Below, one piece after another: positions 8,158 through 16,869 of a DNA stretch of 37,409 nucleotides (position 1 is the first letter of the stretch; the number at the start of each line of letters is the position of its first letter). This DNA is from Erythrobacteraceae bacterium (GTDB taxonomy: Bacteria; Pseudomonadota; Alphaproteobacteria; Sphingomonadales; Sphingomonadaceae). The position numbers and the translations under genes were made by a program. The notes beneath the pieces are model-generated. The model made no database searches and was not told the origin of the DNA. It saw only the letters and a list, made by a program, of their open reading frames with translations. The stretch spans positions 1 to 37,409 of the forward strand of contig JAIXPX010000022.1 of NCBI GenBank assembly GCA_027486035.1, in the 5' to 3' direction.

Positions 8158-8918
8158 TGTTTTCATTGAAGGGCATGAACGCGCTGGTGACCGGCGCATC
8201 GGGCGGCATCGGCTCGTCGATCGCGCACGCGCTCGCCGCGCAGGGGGCACGGCTGGCGCTGTCAGGTTCGAACGCGGCCAAGCTCAGGGCCTTCCGCGAC
8301 GAGCTGAACGAAGCCTATCCGCACCATGAGCATGACGGCCATGTCGAGATCACCTGTGATCTGGGCAACCAGACCCAGGTCGAGGAACTCGTCCCGGCGA
8401 TGCTCGATACGCTCGGCACCATCGACGTGCTCGTCAACAATGCCGGCATCACCCGCGACAATCTCGGGATGCGGATGAAGGACGAGGAATGGGATCAGGT
8501 GATCCGCATCAACCTCGAGGCCTCCTTCCGCCTGATGCGCGCCGCCGCCAAGCCGATGATGAAGGCCCGCTTCGGCCGTATCGTCAACATCACGAGCGTG
8601 GTGGGTGCGACCGGCAATCCGGGCCAGATGAACTATTGCGCCGCCAAGGCGGGCCTGACCGGCATGACCAAGGCCTTCGCGCAGGAAGTGGCGAGCCGCG
8701 GGATCACCGCGAACTGTGTGGCTCCCGGCTTCATCCGCACCGCCATGACCGCCGCGCTCGACGAGAAGCAGCAGGGCGCGATCAATGCCCGCATCCCGAT
8801 GGGCCGGATGGGCGAGGGCGCCGAAATCGGTGCCGCCGTCGCCTTCCTCGCCAGCCGCGAGGCGGCCTATGTGACGGGCGAAACCCTGCACGTGAACGGC
8901 GGGATGGCGATGCTCTGA
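8157..8918 (+). CDS. fabG: 3-oxoacyl-[acyl-carrier-protein] reductase
   Basis: The 253-residue classical short-chain dehydrogenase has the nucleotide-binding TGASGGIG near residue 14, the NNAG motif, an active-site Ser in NITSVVG, and the Tyr-Lys pair in NYCAAKAG. VAPGFIRTAMT and the C-terminal VTGETLHVNGGMAML are typical of FabG. It reduces 3-ketoacyl-ACP with NADPH in fatty-acid elongation. ATG 8157 overlaps the fabD stop by one base; a GTG three bases earlier is a less likely start. Pairing with fabD supports the fatty-acid role over other SDR functions. Confidence 0.95.
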   Translation: MFSLKGMNALVTGASGGIGSSIAHALAAQGARLALSGSNAAKLRAFRDELNEAYPHHEHDGHVEITCDLGNQTQVEELVPAMLDTLGTIDVLVNNAGITRDNLGMRMKDEEWDQVIRINLEASFRLMRAAAKPMMKARFGRIVNITSVVGATGNPGQMNYCAAKAGLTGMTKAFAQEVASRGITANCVAPGFIRTAMTAALDEKQQGAINARIPMGRMGEGAEIGAAVAFLASREAAYVTGETLHVNGGMAML

Positions 8919-8926
8919 GGCGACAA

Positions 8927-8942
8927 GCGGCAGCGATGCCGC
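8927..8942 (+). terminator. GNRA-capped hairpin after fabG
   Basis: Perfect six-base arms GCGGCA and TGCCGC enclose a GCGA tetraloop, starting 9 bases after the fabG stop. Only a weak CCTTATCC follows, so it may act as a transcript-end stabiliser or a poor intrinsic terminator rather than an efficient one. Confidence 0.4.
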
Positions 8943-9085
8943 CCTTATCCCCAGCGGAGTCGCCCCTCGTAAAGCCGCCAACTTGCCCGTATCCGCGCCT
9001 GCGCTAAGGTTTTCCGGACTTTCCGGCGTTTGAGGGCGATTCCTTGCGTCCCTTCGCCAAGCACGCAGAACGATAGGGACAAGCG

Positions 9086-10213
9086 ATGAAGGCCACGATT
9101 GAACGCGCGACGCTGCTGCGGTGCCTCTCCCATGTTCAGTCCGTTGTCGAGCGGCGGAACACCATCCCGATCCTCTCGAACGTGCTGATCGACGCGAGCG
9201 ACGGCGGTTCGGTGCGGGTGATGGCGACGGACCTCGATCTCCAGGTGGTGGAGACCATGACGGCCGCCTCGGTCGACCAGCCCGGTGCGATCACGGTTTC
9301 GGCCCACCTGCTGTTCGACATCGCGCGCAAGCTGCCCGAGGGAAGCCAGGTCAGCCTCACCACCAGCGACAACCGTCTCGAGGTCAAGGCAGGCCGCGCG
9401 AACTTCAAGCTGCCGACCTTGCCGCGTGACGATTTCCCCGTGATCGTCGAGGGCGACCTTCCGACCAGCTTCGAGCTGCCGGCGCGGATGCTCGCCGAAC
9501 TGATCGACCGCACCCGCTTCGCGATCTCGACCGAGGAAACCCGCTACTACCTCAACGGCATCTTCCTGCACGTCACCGACGAGGACGAGCCGTTGCTCAA
9601 GGCTGCCGCGACCGACGGGCACCGCCTTGCCCGCTTCACCCTGCCGCGCCCGGAAGGCGCTGCCGGGATGCCCGACGTGATCGTGCCGAGGAAGGCCGTG
9701 GGCGAGCTGCGCAAGCTGCTCGAAGAGGCGCTCGACGGCAATGTGCTTATCGACCTCTCGGCCAGCAAGATCCGTTTCACGCTGGGCGGAGAGGGCGGGG
9801 TGGTGCTCACCTCCAAGCTGATCGACGGAACCTTCCCCGATTATAGCCGCGTGATCCCGACCGCCAACGACAAGCTCTTGAAGGTCGATCCCAAGCTGTT
9901 CTTCTCGGGCGTCGACCGCGTGGCGACCATCGCCACCGAAAAGACCCGCGCGGTCAAGATCGGGCTGGATAATGACCGCGTGACCCTCTCGGTCACCTCG
10001 CCAGACAATGGCACCGCGGCTGAGGAACTGGCCGCTGAATACCGCGCCGAGGGGCTCGAAATCGGTTTCAACGCCAATTACCTCAAGGACATTCTCGGCC
10101 AGATCGACAGCGACACGGTGGAGCTCCACCTCGCCGACGCCGGCGCGCCGACGCTGATCCGCGAGAACGACCAGTCGCGCGCGCTTTATGTGCTGATGCC
10201 GATGCGGGTGTGA
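9086..10213 (+). CDS. dnaN: DNA polymerase III beta subunit (sliding clamp)
   Basis: The 375-residue protein is a full-length beta clamp. It starts MKATIERATLLRCLSHVQSV followed by ERRNTIPILSNVLI, the conserved first-domain pattern, contains RTRFAISTEETRYYLNGIFL in the second domain, and ends in YVLMPMRV, the canonical P-M-R-x C-terminus. Two clamps form a ring around DNA and tether polymerase III and other partners. ATG 9086 has AGGGACAAGCG upstream. dnaN here is not beside dnaA, which is common in alphaproteobacteria. Its stop overlaps the GTG start of the next gene by four bases. Confidence 0.97.
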   Translation: MKATIERATLLRCLSHVQSVVERRNTIPILSNVLIDASDGGSVRVMATDLDLQVVETMTAASVDQPGAITVSAHLLFDIARKLPEGSQVSLTTSDNRLEVKAGRANFKLPTLPRDDFPVIVEGDLPTSFELPARMLAELIDRTRFAISTEETRYYLNGIFLHVTDEDEPLLKAAATDGHRLARFTLPRPEGAAGMPDVIVPRKAVGELRKLLEEALDGNVLIDLSASKIRFTLGGEGGVVLTSKLIDGTFPDYSRVIPTANDKLLKVDPKLFFSGVDRVATIATEKTRAVKIGLDNDRVTLSVTSPDNGTAAEELAAEYRAEGLEIGFNANYLKDILGQIDSDTVELHLADAGAPTLIRENDQSRALYVLMPMRV

Positions 10214-10842
10214 CGGGAACCGTACAGGTCCGCATCTTCGGGACGGTCATTTCGACCTATACCCGGATTTGCCAGATCGCCTGCGAGGAGGGGGGTCTGG
10301 CGCATGAGGTGATCCCGACCGCAGCCCGTTCGCCCGCCAACCGCCATCCCTTCGGCAAGGTGCCGGTGGTGGAACTCGACGGACTCGAACTGATCGAGAG
10401 CGTCGCCATCGTCCGTTACATCGACAATGCCCATAACGCGGGCGGGCTCCAGCCCGTCGACGCGGCTGGCCTTGCGGTGATGGACAAGTGGATCGCCATC
10501 GCCAACAACTACCTCTTCCCACTGTTCGAGCACGGGCTGGTTATGCCCTGGGTGATGCACCGCGTCGCGGGCTTCCCGCTTGACGGCGAGGCCATCAACC
10601 GCGCCTTGCCGGGGATCGGCCGCGCGCTGGGCTTCCTCGAAGGCGAGCTGGCGGTGGACGGGGCGTGGACGAAGGTCGGTTTCACCCTTGCTGACGTGTT
10701 TCTCTATCCGGTGCTGCGCGGGCTGGAGTTGACGCCGCAGGGCGCGGCCGGGATCGCGCAATGCGACCGGCTTGTCGCCTGGCTGGAGACCTGTCGCCAG
10801 CGCCCCTCGATCATCGCAACCCGCTGGGAAAGCGAGCCCTGA
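10210..10842 (+). CDS. glutathione S-transferase-like protein
   Basis: The 210-residue protein starts at GTG 10210, overlapping the dnaN stop (GTGA). Its N-terminal thioredoxin-like half has the strand-helix start VRIFGTVISTYTRICQIACEE, then HPFGKVPVVELDGLELIESVAIVRYID, the cis-Pro loop and the ES glutathione contact. The C-terminal helical half has VGFTLADVFLYPVL in the place of the GST capping box. The catalytic residue is probably the Ser/Thr in ISTYTR. The substrate is unknown. It is coupled to dnaN upstream and lies 40 bases before the DUF2855 gene. It is only distantly similar to the GST at 1.3 kb, so it is not a recent duplicate. Confidence 0.82.
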   Translation: MTGTVQVRIFGTVISTYTRICQIACEEGGLAHEVIPTAARSPANRHPFGKVPVVELDGLELIESVAIVRYIDNAHNAGGLQPVDAAGLAVMDKWIAIANNYLFPLFEHGLVMPWVMHRVAGFPLDGEAINRALPGIGRALGFLEGELAVDGAWTKVGFTLADVFLYPVLRGLELTPQGAAGIAQCDRLVAWLETCRQRPSIIATRWESEP

Positions 10843-10882
10843 GCCGCTCGTCCAAGGGCCCAGGGCCAAGGAGGATACCCCG

Positions 10883-11965
10883 ATGCACACCACCCAAGTT
10901 CACGTCCGCAAGACCGCGCTGACCGAGGCCGCGCTGGTCGAGGTGTCGCTCGGCCAGCTTGCCGACGGTGCGGTGCGGCTCCAAATCGAGAGCTTTTCGG
11001 TCACGGCCAACAACGTCACCTATGCGGTGGTTGGCGACGGGTTCAAATATTGGGACTTCTTCCCCGCCCCCGAAGGCTCCGGGATCGTGCCCATGTGGGG
11101 CCATGCGCGGGTGATCGAGAGCCGCCATCCCGAGATCGCGGTGGGCGAGCGGGTCTATGGCTATTTGCCGATGGCGAGCCACCTTGATGTGAACCCGGGG
11201 CGCGTCTCGCCCGGTGGGTTCAGTGATATGAGCGAACACCGCCAGCCGATGAGCCCGGTCTACAACAGCTACACCCGGCTTGCCGCCGACCCTGAGCATG
11301 ATCCCGCGCGCGAGGCGGAGCGGATGATCTTCGGCCCGCTGTTCCGCACCGGGTTCCTGATCGAGTATTTCCTGCGCGGGGCAGACTGGTTCGGGGCGGA
11401 GCAGCTGGTGGTCACCAGCGCCTCGTCCAAGACCGCGATGGGGCTGGCGAGCGTGGCGCGGCAGTCCTCGCCGCAGATCAGGCGGATCGGCCTCACCTCG
11501 AGGGGCAATGTCGCTTTCGTCGCGGCCAGCGGGCTTTATGACGAGGTGCTGTCCTATGACGATCTCGACAAGCTCGCGGTTCTGCGCAGCGTCAGCGTCG
11601 ACTTCGCTGGCAATGCCGATCTGCTGGCGCGGATCCACCGCCACTTCGATGCGGCGCTGGCGCAATCGGTGCTGGTCGGCGCGACGCATATCGAGGCGCG
11701 CTCGGTGTTCGGCAAGGGCGAGCCGCTGCCCGGTCCCAAGCCGGAGCTGTTCTTCGCCCCCGACCACGCGGTCGCCTTCTTCAAGGCGCTTGGGGCCGAG
11801 GAAGGCGGCAGACTGGTCGCGGCCGCCTGGCGCGAGTTCCTGAAGGCGGCCGAAGGCACGATCACGATCGAGCGGCACGCCGGGCTCGAAGCTGCGCGTG
11901 ACGTGTTCACCACGATGGTCGCAGGGCAGATCGACCCGGCCAAGGGGATCGTGATCGAGCCCTAG
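10883..11965 (+). CDS. DUF2855 family protein
   Basis: The 360-residue protein shows the DUF2855 pattern: SVTANNVTYAVVGDGFKYWDFFPAP near residue 40, GYLPMASHL, MSPVYNSYTRL, and a Rossmann-like half beginning LVVTSASSKTAMGLA. The arrangement resembles medium-chain dehydrogenase/reductases without the zinc ligands. Its reaction is unknown; an oxidoreductase role is only inferred. The start ATG 10883 has a clear AAGGAGG ribosome-binding site. It follows the GST-like gene on the same strand, so the two may be coexpressed. The stop lies nine bases from the convergent amidohydrolase gene. Confidence 0.82.
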   Translation: MHTTQVHVRKTALTEAALVEVSLGQLADGAVRLQIESFSVTANNVTYAVVGDGFKYWDFFPAPEGSGIVPMWGHARVIESRHPEIAVGERVYGYLPMASHLDVNPGRVSPGGFSDMSEHRQPMSPVYNSYTRLAADPEHDPAREAERMIFGPLFRTGFLIEYFLRGADWFGAEQLVVTSASSKTAMGLASVARQSSPQIRRIGLTSRGNVAFVAASGLYDEVLSYDDLDKLAVLRSVSVDFAGNADLLARIHRHFDAALAQSVLVGATHIEARSVFGKGEPLPGPKPELFFAPDHAVAFFKALGAEEGGRLVAAAWREFLKAAEGTITIERHAGLEAARDVFTTMVAGQIDPAKGIVIEP

Positions 11966-11974
11966 GGCGGCGGC

Positions 11975-13741
11975 CTATTCCGCCGCTTCGGCCCATTCCA
12001 CCCGCTGCGGCCCGCGGACAAGACCGCCGGGGGTCGCACCGGTCCACTGCCCGTCGCGGAAGGTGACGACGCCGCTCTTGATCGTGGCGACATAGCCTTC
12101 GGCCTTTTGCAGCAGCCGCTTGCCGCCTGCGGGCAGATCGAAGGCGAGCCACGGCTTGCCGAGCTTCAATCGCTCCAGATCGATCACGTTGATGTCGGCA
12201 AGATAGCCCGGCGCGATGAGCCCGCGATCTTCCAGGCCGTAGAGCACCGCCGTGTCGCGGCACTGGCGCTTGATCGCCTGTTCGAGAGCAATGCGCTGGC
12301 CCCGCCTGCGGCCCTTGACCCAGTGCTCGAGCATGAAGGTGGGCGAGGCCGCATCGCAGATCGTCCCGCAATGCGCGCCGCCGTCGGACAGAGAGTTCAC
12401 CGTGTCGTCGGCGTGCTGAAGGGGCACGAGGAAATCGAGATTGCCGTCGGCATAGTTGAGGATCGGCAGGTAGATGAACCCCGTGCCTTCACCCTCGCAC
12501 AGAAGATCATAGGCATATTCCTGCGGCGCGACCCCCGCCGCCCCCGCGCGGGCGTTGATGCTTGCCTCGGGGCCCGGTTCGTAGTCGAAATCGGGGTCCA
12601 TTTCATATTGCAGGCTCCAGCCCATGCTGATCGCCATCACCACCCCGCCGATGTCCTTGGGGGCATCGGTGTAGTCATTGGGTTCGGCGAGAAGCTGCGC
12701 CTTGAAGCCGGGGTCGAGGAGCTTCGCCTTCTGCTCCTCCCACGGTAGGTCGGCGATCGCCATCCAGCTCGGGCGGAAGCGGAAGGGGTGGACGGTGCCC
12801 TGCCAGGCCATGATGATCCCGTTGCCGCGCAGCGCGATCTGGGCGACGATGTTCGCGCCGTTGTCGTTCTCGGCCCGCATGGCCGCGATCTGCTCGGGCA
12901 GGGTCATCTCCTTGGCGATAGATTGCAGCGCAGCGAAGGTGACGGGCACGCCAGCCTCGCGCGAGAGCTGCCCCATCCAGCCGAATTCGTTCCACTCCCG
13001 CTTGAGGTCGCTGGCGATCTCGAACACCGCATGGCCGCCCGCCGCCCTGGCGCGGCCCATCGCGCGGCCGATGGCGATCAGCTCCTCGGCGGTGGCAGTG
13101 GTGCCGGGCACCAACTCGCCGTCCACCGACTTGTGGAGCACGGTGCGCGAGGTCGAGAAGCCCAGCGCCCCCGCGTGTACGCCTTCCTCCACGATCCGGC
13201 TCATCGCCGCGATATCGTCGGCGGTGGGAATGGCGCCGGGCTGCTCGCGGTCGCCCAGAACATAGGCCCGCACCGCGCCGTGCGGCACGTGGGTGCCGAT
13301 ATCGACCGTGCGGGGGAGCTTCTCCAGCGCGTCGAGATATTCGGGGAAGGTCTCCCAGTCCCAGGTGATCCCCTCGGCGAGCGCAGTGCCGGGGATGTCC
13401 TCGACGCCTTCCATGAGGCTGATCAGCCACGCGTGGCGGTCAGGGCGGGCAGGGGCGAAGCCGACGCCGCAATTGCCCATGACGACCGTGGTCACCCCGT
13501 GCCAGCTCGAGGGCGCCATTTCCTGATCCCAGGTGGCCTGCCCGTCATAATGGGTGTGGATATCGACGAAGCCCGGGGCGACGACCTTGCCGGTCGCGTC
13601 GATCTCCTGCGCTGCCGTCCCCGTGACCCTGCCGACCGCAGCGATCAGGCCATCCTTGACCGCGACATCGCCGGTGAACCCCGGGGCTCCCGTGCCGTCG
13701 ACGATTGTCCCGCCCCGGATGATGAGGTCGTATTGCGCCAT
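11975..13741 (-). CDS. N-acyl-D-amino-acid deacylase family amidohydrolase
   Basis: The 588-residue protein is an amidohydrolase of the D-aminoacylase type. The N-terminus [20 protein letters not shown] forms the small beta domain; the metal-binding motif is [12 protein letters not shown] (H-x-H) near residue 60, MGNCGVGF carries the bridging Cys, and [10 protein letters not shown] holds the catalytic Asp. [14 protein letters not shown] closes the beta domain. Family enzymes deacylate N-acyl-D-amino acids or related cyclic amides. The protein is about 100 residues longer than classic D-aminoacylases, as is usual for this sphingomonad-type branch, so the substrate is uncertain. ATG 13741 follows AAGGGAGAGAGAC. 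It lies downstream of phaZ after a 152-base gap. Confidence 0.82.
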   Translation of the reverse strand: MAQYDLIIRGGTIVDGTGAPGFTGDVAVKDGLIAAVGRVTGTAAQEIDATGKVVAPGFVDIHTHYDGQATWDQEMAPSSWHGVTTVVMGNCGVGFAPARPDRHAWLISLMEGVEDIPGTALAEGITWDWETFPEYLDALEKLPRTVDIGTHVPHGAVRAYVLGDREQPGAIPTADDIAAMSRIVEEGVHAGALGFSTSRTVLHKSVDGELVPGTTATAEELIAIGRAMGRARAAGGHAVFEIASDLKREWNEFGWMGQLSREAGVPVTFAALQSIAKEMTLPEQIAAMRAENDNGANIVAQIALRGNGIIMAWQGTVHPFRFRPSWMAIADLPWEEQKAKLLDPGFKAQLLAEPNDYTDAPKDIGGVVMAISMGWSLQYEMDPDFDYEPGPEASINARAGAAGVAPQEYAYDLLCEGEGTGFIYLPILNYADGNLDFLVPLQHADDTVNSLSDGGAHCGTICDAASPTFMLEHWVKGRRRGQRIALEQAIKRQCRDTAVLYGLEDRGLIAPGYLADINVIDLERLKLGKPWLAFDLPAGGKRLLQKAEGYVATIKSGVVTFRDGQWTGATPGGLVRGPQRVEWAEAAE

Positions 13742-13782
13742 GTCTCTCTCCCTTATGGATGGGAGGATGTCGCAAATGACCT

Positions 13783-13799
13783 CCCCCTACAAGAGGGGG
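13783..13799. other. hairpin between phaZ and the amidohydrolase gene
   Basis: Arms CCCCCT and AGGGGG enclose a five-base loop in the 152-base gap after phaZ. Neither strand has a following T-run, so it is not a textbook intrinsic terminator. It may weaken readthrough from phaZ into the amidohydrolase gene, or mean nothing. Confidence 0.3.
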
Positions 13800-13893
13800 T
13801 CATGCAAGTTGATGAAACACCTTCAGGCCCCTTAGGGAGCGAGGCAGTGAACAAGCTGCCTTGCCACGCTCCCGATGTAGGACTTGTTGGATT

Positions 13894-14754
13894 TCAGGCG
13901 GCCGCGCGCTTGCCCTCTTTGGCCGTCTCGGCAGCGCCCAGAAACTCCCGGATCGCCGCGACGCTCTCATCCGCGTGGGTGAGCAGGAACAGGTGCCCGC
14001 CGCCCGCGAAGGTCAGCAGCCGCGAATTGGGGATCATCGCCTTCAAGATCTTGCCGTTGATGAGCGGGACGATCTGGTCGTCCTCGCCCATCATGATCAG
14101 CGTTTCCTTTTTCATGAAGGGGAGCGCCGGAAGGCTCGTCCAACCCAGCATGCACATCAGCTGATACATGTAGCCGCGCGGGGAGGGGGGCTTCAAACGC
14201 CCGATATGGCTGTCCTTCTGGTGCGCCGCCCCGTCCCTGTCGACCCCGCCATAGAGCGTGGCGAAGTGTTCGTTCATGAATTCGGGGTCGATATAGCGGC
14301 GGGGATCGGCCATCTTGGTGAAGGCCGCCGGATTGCCCGGCACCATCAACATTCCGGGCGTGGTGGCGATCAGCGTCAGCCGCCGGGTGCGCCCCGGATG
14401 CTGGAGCGCGAAGTGCTGCGCCATGGCGCCGCCCCACGACACGCCCATCACGTCGACCTCGTCGAGCCCGTGCTTGTCGAGCAACTGGGCGGCGGTCCAG
14501 CTCATGGTGAAGGGGTTGTAGGGCACCAGCGGATCGGGTGATTCGCCGGTCCCGGGCATGTCGAACATGATGAAGCCGCGTTCCGGCAGGGCAGCGGCGA
14601 GCGGGGCGACCGCTTCGATGTTCGCGCCGATGCCGTTGAAGAACAGGATCGGCAGATGGTCGGAGGGCATGTCGAGCCGCCAGGCCGCAGTCCGTAGCGT
14701 CCGGCCGCCCACTTGCTCCATCGAGACGACCGCGTCGTCCATGGGATTGGTCAC
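13894..14754 (-). CDS. phaZ: intracellular polyhydroxyalkanoate depolymerase (PhaZ-like alpha/beta hydrolase)
   Basis: The 286-residue alpha/beta hydrolase has the lipase box GVSWGG with Ser106, the Asp in MMGEDDQIVPLI and the His in GGGHLFLLTH. Stretches such as LFFNGIGANIE, VPGNP, ADPRRYIDPEF, YQLMCMLGWTSL and LINGKILKAMIPNS follow the intracellular medium-chain PHA depolymerase of pseudomonads (about 283 residues) closely. That enzyme hydrolyses storage polyester granules to hydroxyacids. The GTG start has AAAGGA nine bases upstream; an ATG four codons later is the alternative. It follows the class II-like phaC by 132 bases on the same strand, the same order as the pseudomonad phaC1-phaZ cluster, which supports the assignment. 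Confidence 0.85.
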   Translation of the reverse strand: MTNPMDDAVVSMEQVGGRTLRTAAWRLDMPSDHLPILFFNGIGANIEAVAPLAAALPERGFIMFDMPGTGESPDPLVPYNPFTMSWTAAQLLDKHGLDEVDVMGVSWGGAMAQHFALQHPGRTRRLTLIATTPGMLMVPGNPAAFTKMADPRRYIDPEFMNEHFATLYGGVDRDGAAHQKDSHIGRLKPPSPRGYMYQLMCMLGWTSLPALPFMKKETLIMMGEDDQIVPLINGKILKAMIPNSRLLTFAGGGHLFLLTHADESVAAIREFLGAAETAKEGKRAAA

Positions 14755-14886
14755 CTATTCACGTCCTTTCTTCGCCCCCGACTGCGAAGGCGGGTTGGGC
14801 GCGCACACCGATCCCATAGCGCGCGCGCCCACAAGCTTTGCGTCGGCTATCCGCTGCCGGAACGGCCGAGACGCCTCGGCGCTGTA

Positions 14887-16584
14887 TCAGACTTCTTCGA
14901 TGACGTAGAGTCCCGGCGCCGGGTCGCCCGCGGGATAGGCCGGACTGCCCACTGCCGCCGGAGAGGCCTTTTTCTTGCCCGAGCGCTTCTGCACCCACTC
15001 CATCCACAGCGGCCACCAGCTGCCCTTGACCTCCTCGGTGCCCTGCAACCAGGCATCGGCGGTCGCGGGGAGCTTGCCGGGCTTGGCTTGCACGAAATAC
15101 TTCGCCTTGGGATTGCCCGGCGGATTAAGGATCGCCTGCATGTGGCCCGACTGCGAGAGCACGTAGGTCACGTCCTTCGAACCGAACAGCTGGGTCGAAC
15201 GGTAGGTTGCCTTCCACGGCGTGATGTGATCGGTCACCCCGCCGAGGATGAACAGGTCGGCCGTCACCTTGCTGAGATCGACCTTGTGCCCGGCCATCTC
15301 GACCTCGCCCTTCCTGGTGAAGGCGAGCGTCTCGAACAGCGTCAGGAAGTCGCCCATCAGGCTGGAGGAGAGGTTGGTGGCGTCCGCATTCCAGAACAGC
15401 ACGTCGAAGGCCGGCGGATCCTGCCCGAGCAGGTAGTTGTTGATGACATAGTTCCAGATGAGGTCGTTGGGCCGCAGCCACGCGAAGCCGCGTGCGAGGT
15501 CGTCGGCCTTGATCACGCCCTGCTTCATCGCACGCTGCCGGGCGAGCTGCATCCCGTTCTCGCTGACCAGCGATCCCGCCTCGATGTCGGTCGGCTTGGG
15601 GTGGAGCACGCAGACCATCAGCGTCAGCGAGCCGAGGATCGGATTGTTCGTGGCGGCAAGCTTGGAGGCGAGCACCGAGGCGGTCTGGCCGCCCGAGCAG
15701 CCGGCCGAGACGTTGACTGTCTTCGATCCGGTGATCTCCGAGACCACCTCGAGCGCCTTCTCGCAGGCGGCGATGTAGTCCGCCATGCCCCAGCGGCCCT
15801 GTTCCTTGGTGGGATTGCGCCAGGAGATCACGAAGGTCTGGATCCCGTTATCGACCTGCCACTTGATCACCGATTTGTCGGGCGACAGGTCGTTGATGTA
15901 CATCTTGTTGATCTGCGGCGGGATGGTGAGCTGGGGGATCTCGTAGACCTCCTCGGTGGTCGGCGCATATTGCAGCACCTCCATGATCTCGTCACGGTAG
16001 ACGACATTGCCCTTGGAGGTCGCGATGTTCTCGCCGATCTTGAAGGGGCGCTTGTCGACCTGGCTGACCATCCCCTTGTTGTGGACGATGTCGTTGTAAG
16101 CGTTCTGCAGCCCCTTGATGAGGCTAAGGCCGCCCGAATTGATGATCTGCTTTTGCGCGGTGGGGTTGCCGACCAGCGTGTTCGTCGGCGCCAGGCCATC
16201 GAGGATGATATTGGCGATGAAGTTGGCGCGGTTGCGCTCCAGCTCGTCCAGTTCGAGCTCCTCCAGCCAGCTCTTCATCCCCTTCTGGACGGCGAGATAA
16301 TACTGCGCGCCGGCGCGGAAGAAGGGGTTGTATTGCCACGCCGGGTCCATGAAGCGCTTGTCCTTCGGATCGGGCGCGAGTTCGCTCTTGCCGGTCATGA
16401 TCTTGACCATGTCCTGCGCCATCGCGGTGCCATGGCGGATGAAGCGCGAAGGGTCGGACGCGGTCTCGCGCAGCAGCAGCGCGACCGCGCTGACGAAATC
16501 CTCGCGCGCGACGCCGATCAGCGGCCCCAGGGCGTTGGTGGACTGGGCTGCCTCGTTCTCCAGCTTCACTTCGCTGCGTGCCAT
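14887..16584 (-). CDS. phaC: polyhydroxyalkanoate synthase, class II-like
   Basis: The 565-residue protein matches class II PHA synthases (about 560 residues) along its length: GKSELAPDPKDKRFMDPAW, LAPTNTLVGNPTA, PPQINKMYINDLSPDKS, TFVISWRNPTKEQ, WLRPNDLIWNYVINNYLLG and SGHMQAILNPPGNPKA. The nucleophile is Cys296, with Asp452 and His481, almost the same numbering as the pseudomonad enzymes. The lipase-like box reads A-G-C-S-G, with Ala where G-x-C-x-G has its first Gly. The enzyme polymerises 3-hydroxyacyl-CoA on granules. The start ATG has GAGGGGATC upstream. phaZ follows; phasin, phaR and phaB genes are not in the window. Confidence 0.93.
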   Translation of the reverse strand: MARSEVKLENEAAQSTNALGPLIGVAREDFVSAVALLLRETASDPSRFIRHGTAMAQDMVKIMTGKSELAPDPKDKRFMDPAWQYNPFFRAGAQYYLAVQKGMKSWLEELELDELERNRANFIANIILDGLAPTNTLVGNPTAQKQIINSGGLSLIKGLQNAYNDIVHNKGMVSQVDKRPFKIGENIATSKGNVVYRDEIMEVLQYAPTTEEVYEIPQLTIPPQINKMYINDLSPDKSVIKWQVDNGIQTFVISWRNPTKEQGRWGMADYIAACEKALEVVSEITGSKTVNVSAGCSGGQTASVLASKLAATNNPILGSLTLMVCVLHPKPTDIEAGSLVSENGMQLARQRAMKQGVIKADDLARGFAWLRPNDLIWNYVINNYLLGQDPPAFDVLFWNADATNLSSSLMGDFLTLFETLAFTRKGEVEMAGHKVDLSKVTADLFILGGVTDHITPWKATYRSTQLFGSKDVTYVLSQSGHMQAILNPPGNPKAKYFVQAKPGKLPATADAWLQGTEEVKGSWWPLWMEWVQKRSGKKKASPAAVGSPAYPAGDPAPGLYVIEEV

Positions 16585-16869
16585 CTGATCCCCTCATGCT
16601 GACCGAGTCCGCCGATTTGCAAGGCGGTGACCGGCCGACCCGGTCTAGGGCTTCAGAATGCAATCTGGAATAGCAAGTTGCAAGCTTGCTTCAGAGGACT
16701 GTCCGCGCCCCGTGCGCAGCGGGGGTGCTAGGGCACGAAGCGTGCCGGAAGCATCTGGCTGCGCTCGGCTTTAGGGGATTTGAAACCATCGGTCCTTAGC
16801 GTTCGGCGCAAGGCCTCGGCATGTGCGAAGGGCACTGCCGGACCCTCTGTCTGGAGGCTTGTCTGCGAG
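16585..16869. other. divergent intergenic region between phaC and the PAS-GGDEF-EAL-PilZ gene
   Basis: These 285 bases hold the palindrome at 16672-16690, a second perfect hairpin (GGCACG, AAG, CGTGCC, 16732-16746), and GGAGG at 16853-16857 ahead of the downstream start. The frame of the downstream gene is open back to TTG 16780, but the translated extension looks like random Arg/Ala-rich sequence. Nothing else was recognised. Confidence 0.5.
16672..16690. promoter_or_regulatory. palindrome upstream of phaC, candidate operator
   Basis: AGCAAG (16672-16677) and CTTGCT (16685-16690) are perfect inverted arms, with a nested perfect palindrome GCAAGCTTGC at 16681-16690 preceded by TTGCAA. It lies about 90 bases upstream of phaC and about 180 upstream of the divergent c-di-GMP gene. 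PhaR regulators of PHA genes recognise TGC/GCA-rich sites, so a PhaR-like operator is possible. No footprint evidence is available from sequence alone. Confidence 0.35.

Noticed and set aside
12788..14164. 458-residue plus-strand open frame opposite the amidohydrolase gene
   Set aside because: Shadow of the amidohydrolase and phaZ frames; no ribosome-binding site or domain.
14713..16602. 629-residue plus-strand open frame opposite phaC and the end of phaZ
   Set aside because: It is antisense to two clear genes, is rich in Arg/Leu/Asp/Val as expected from GC-rich third positions, and shows no domain.
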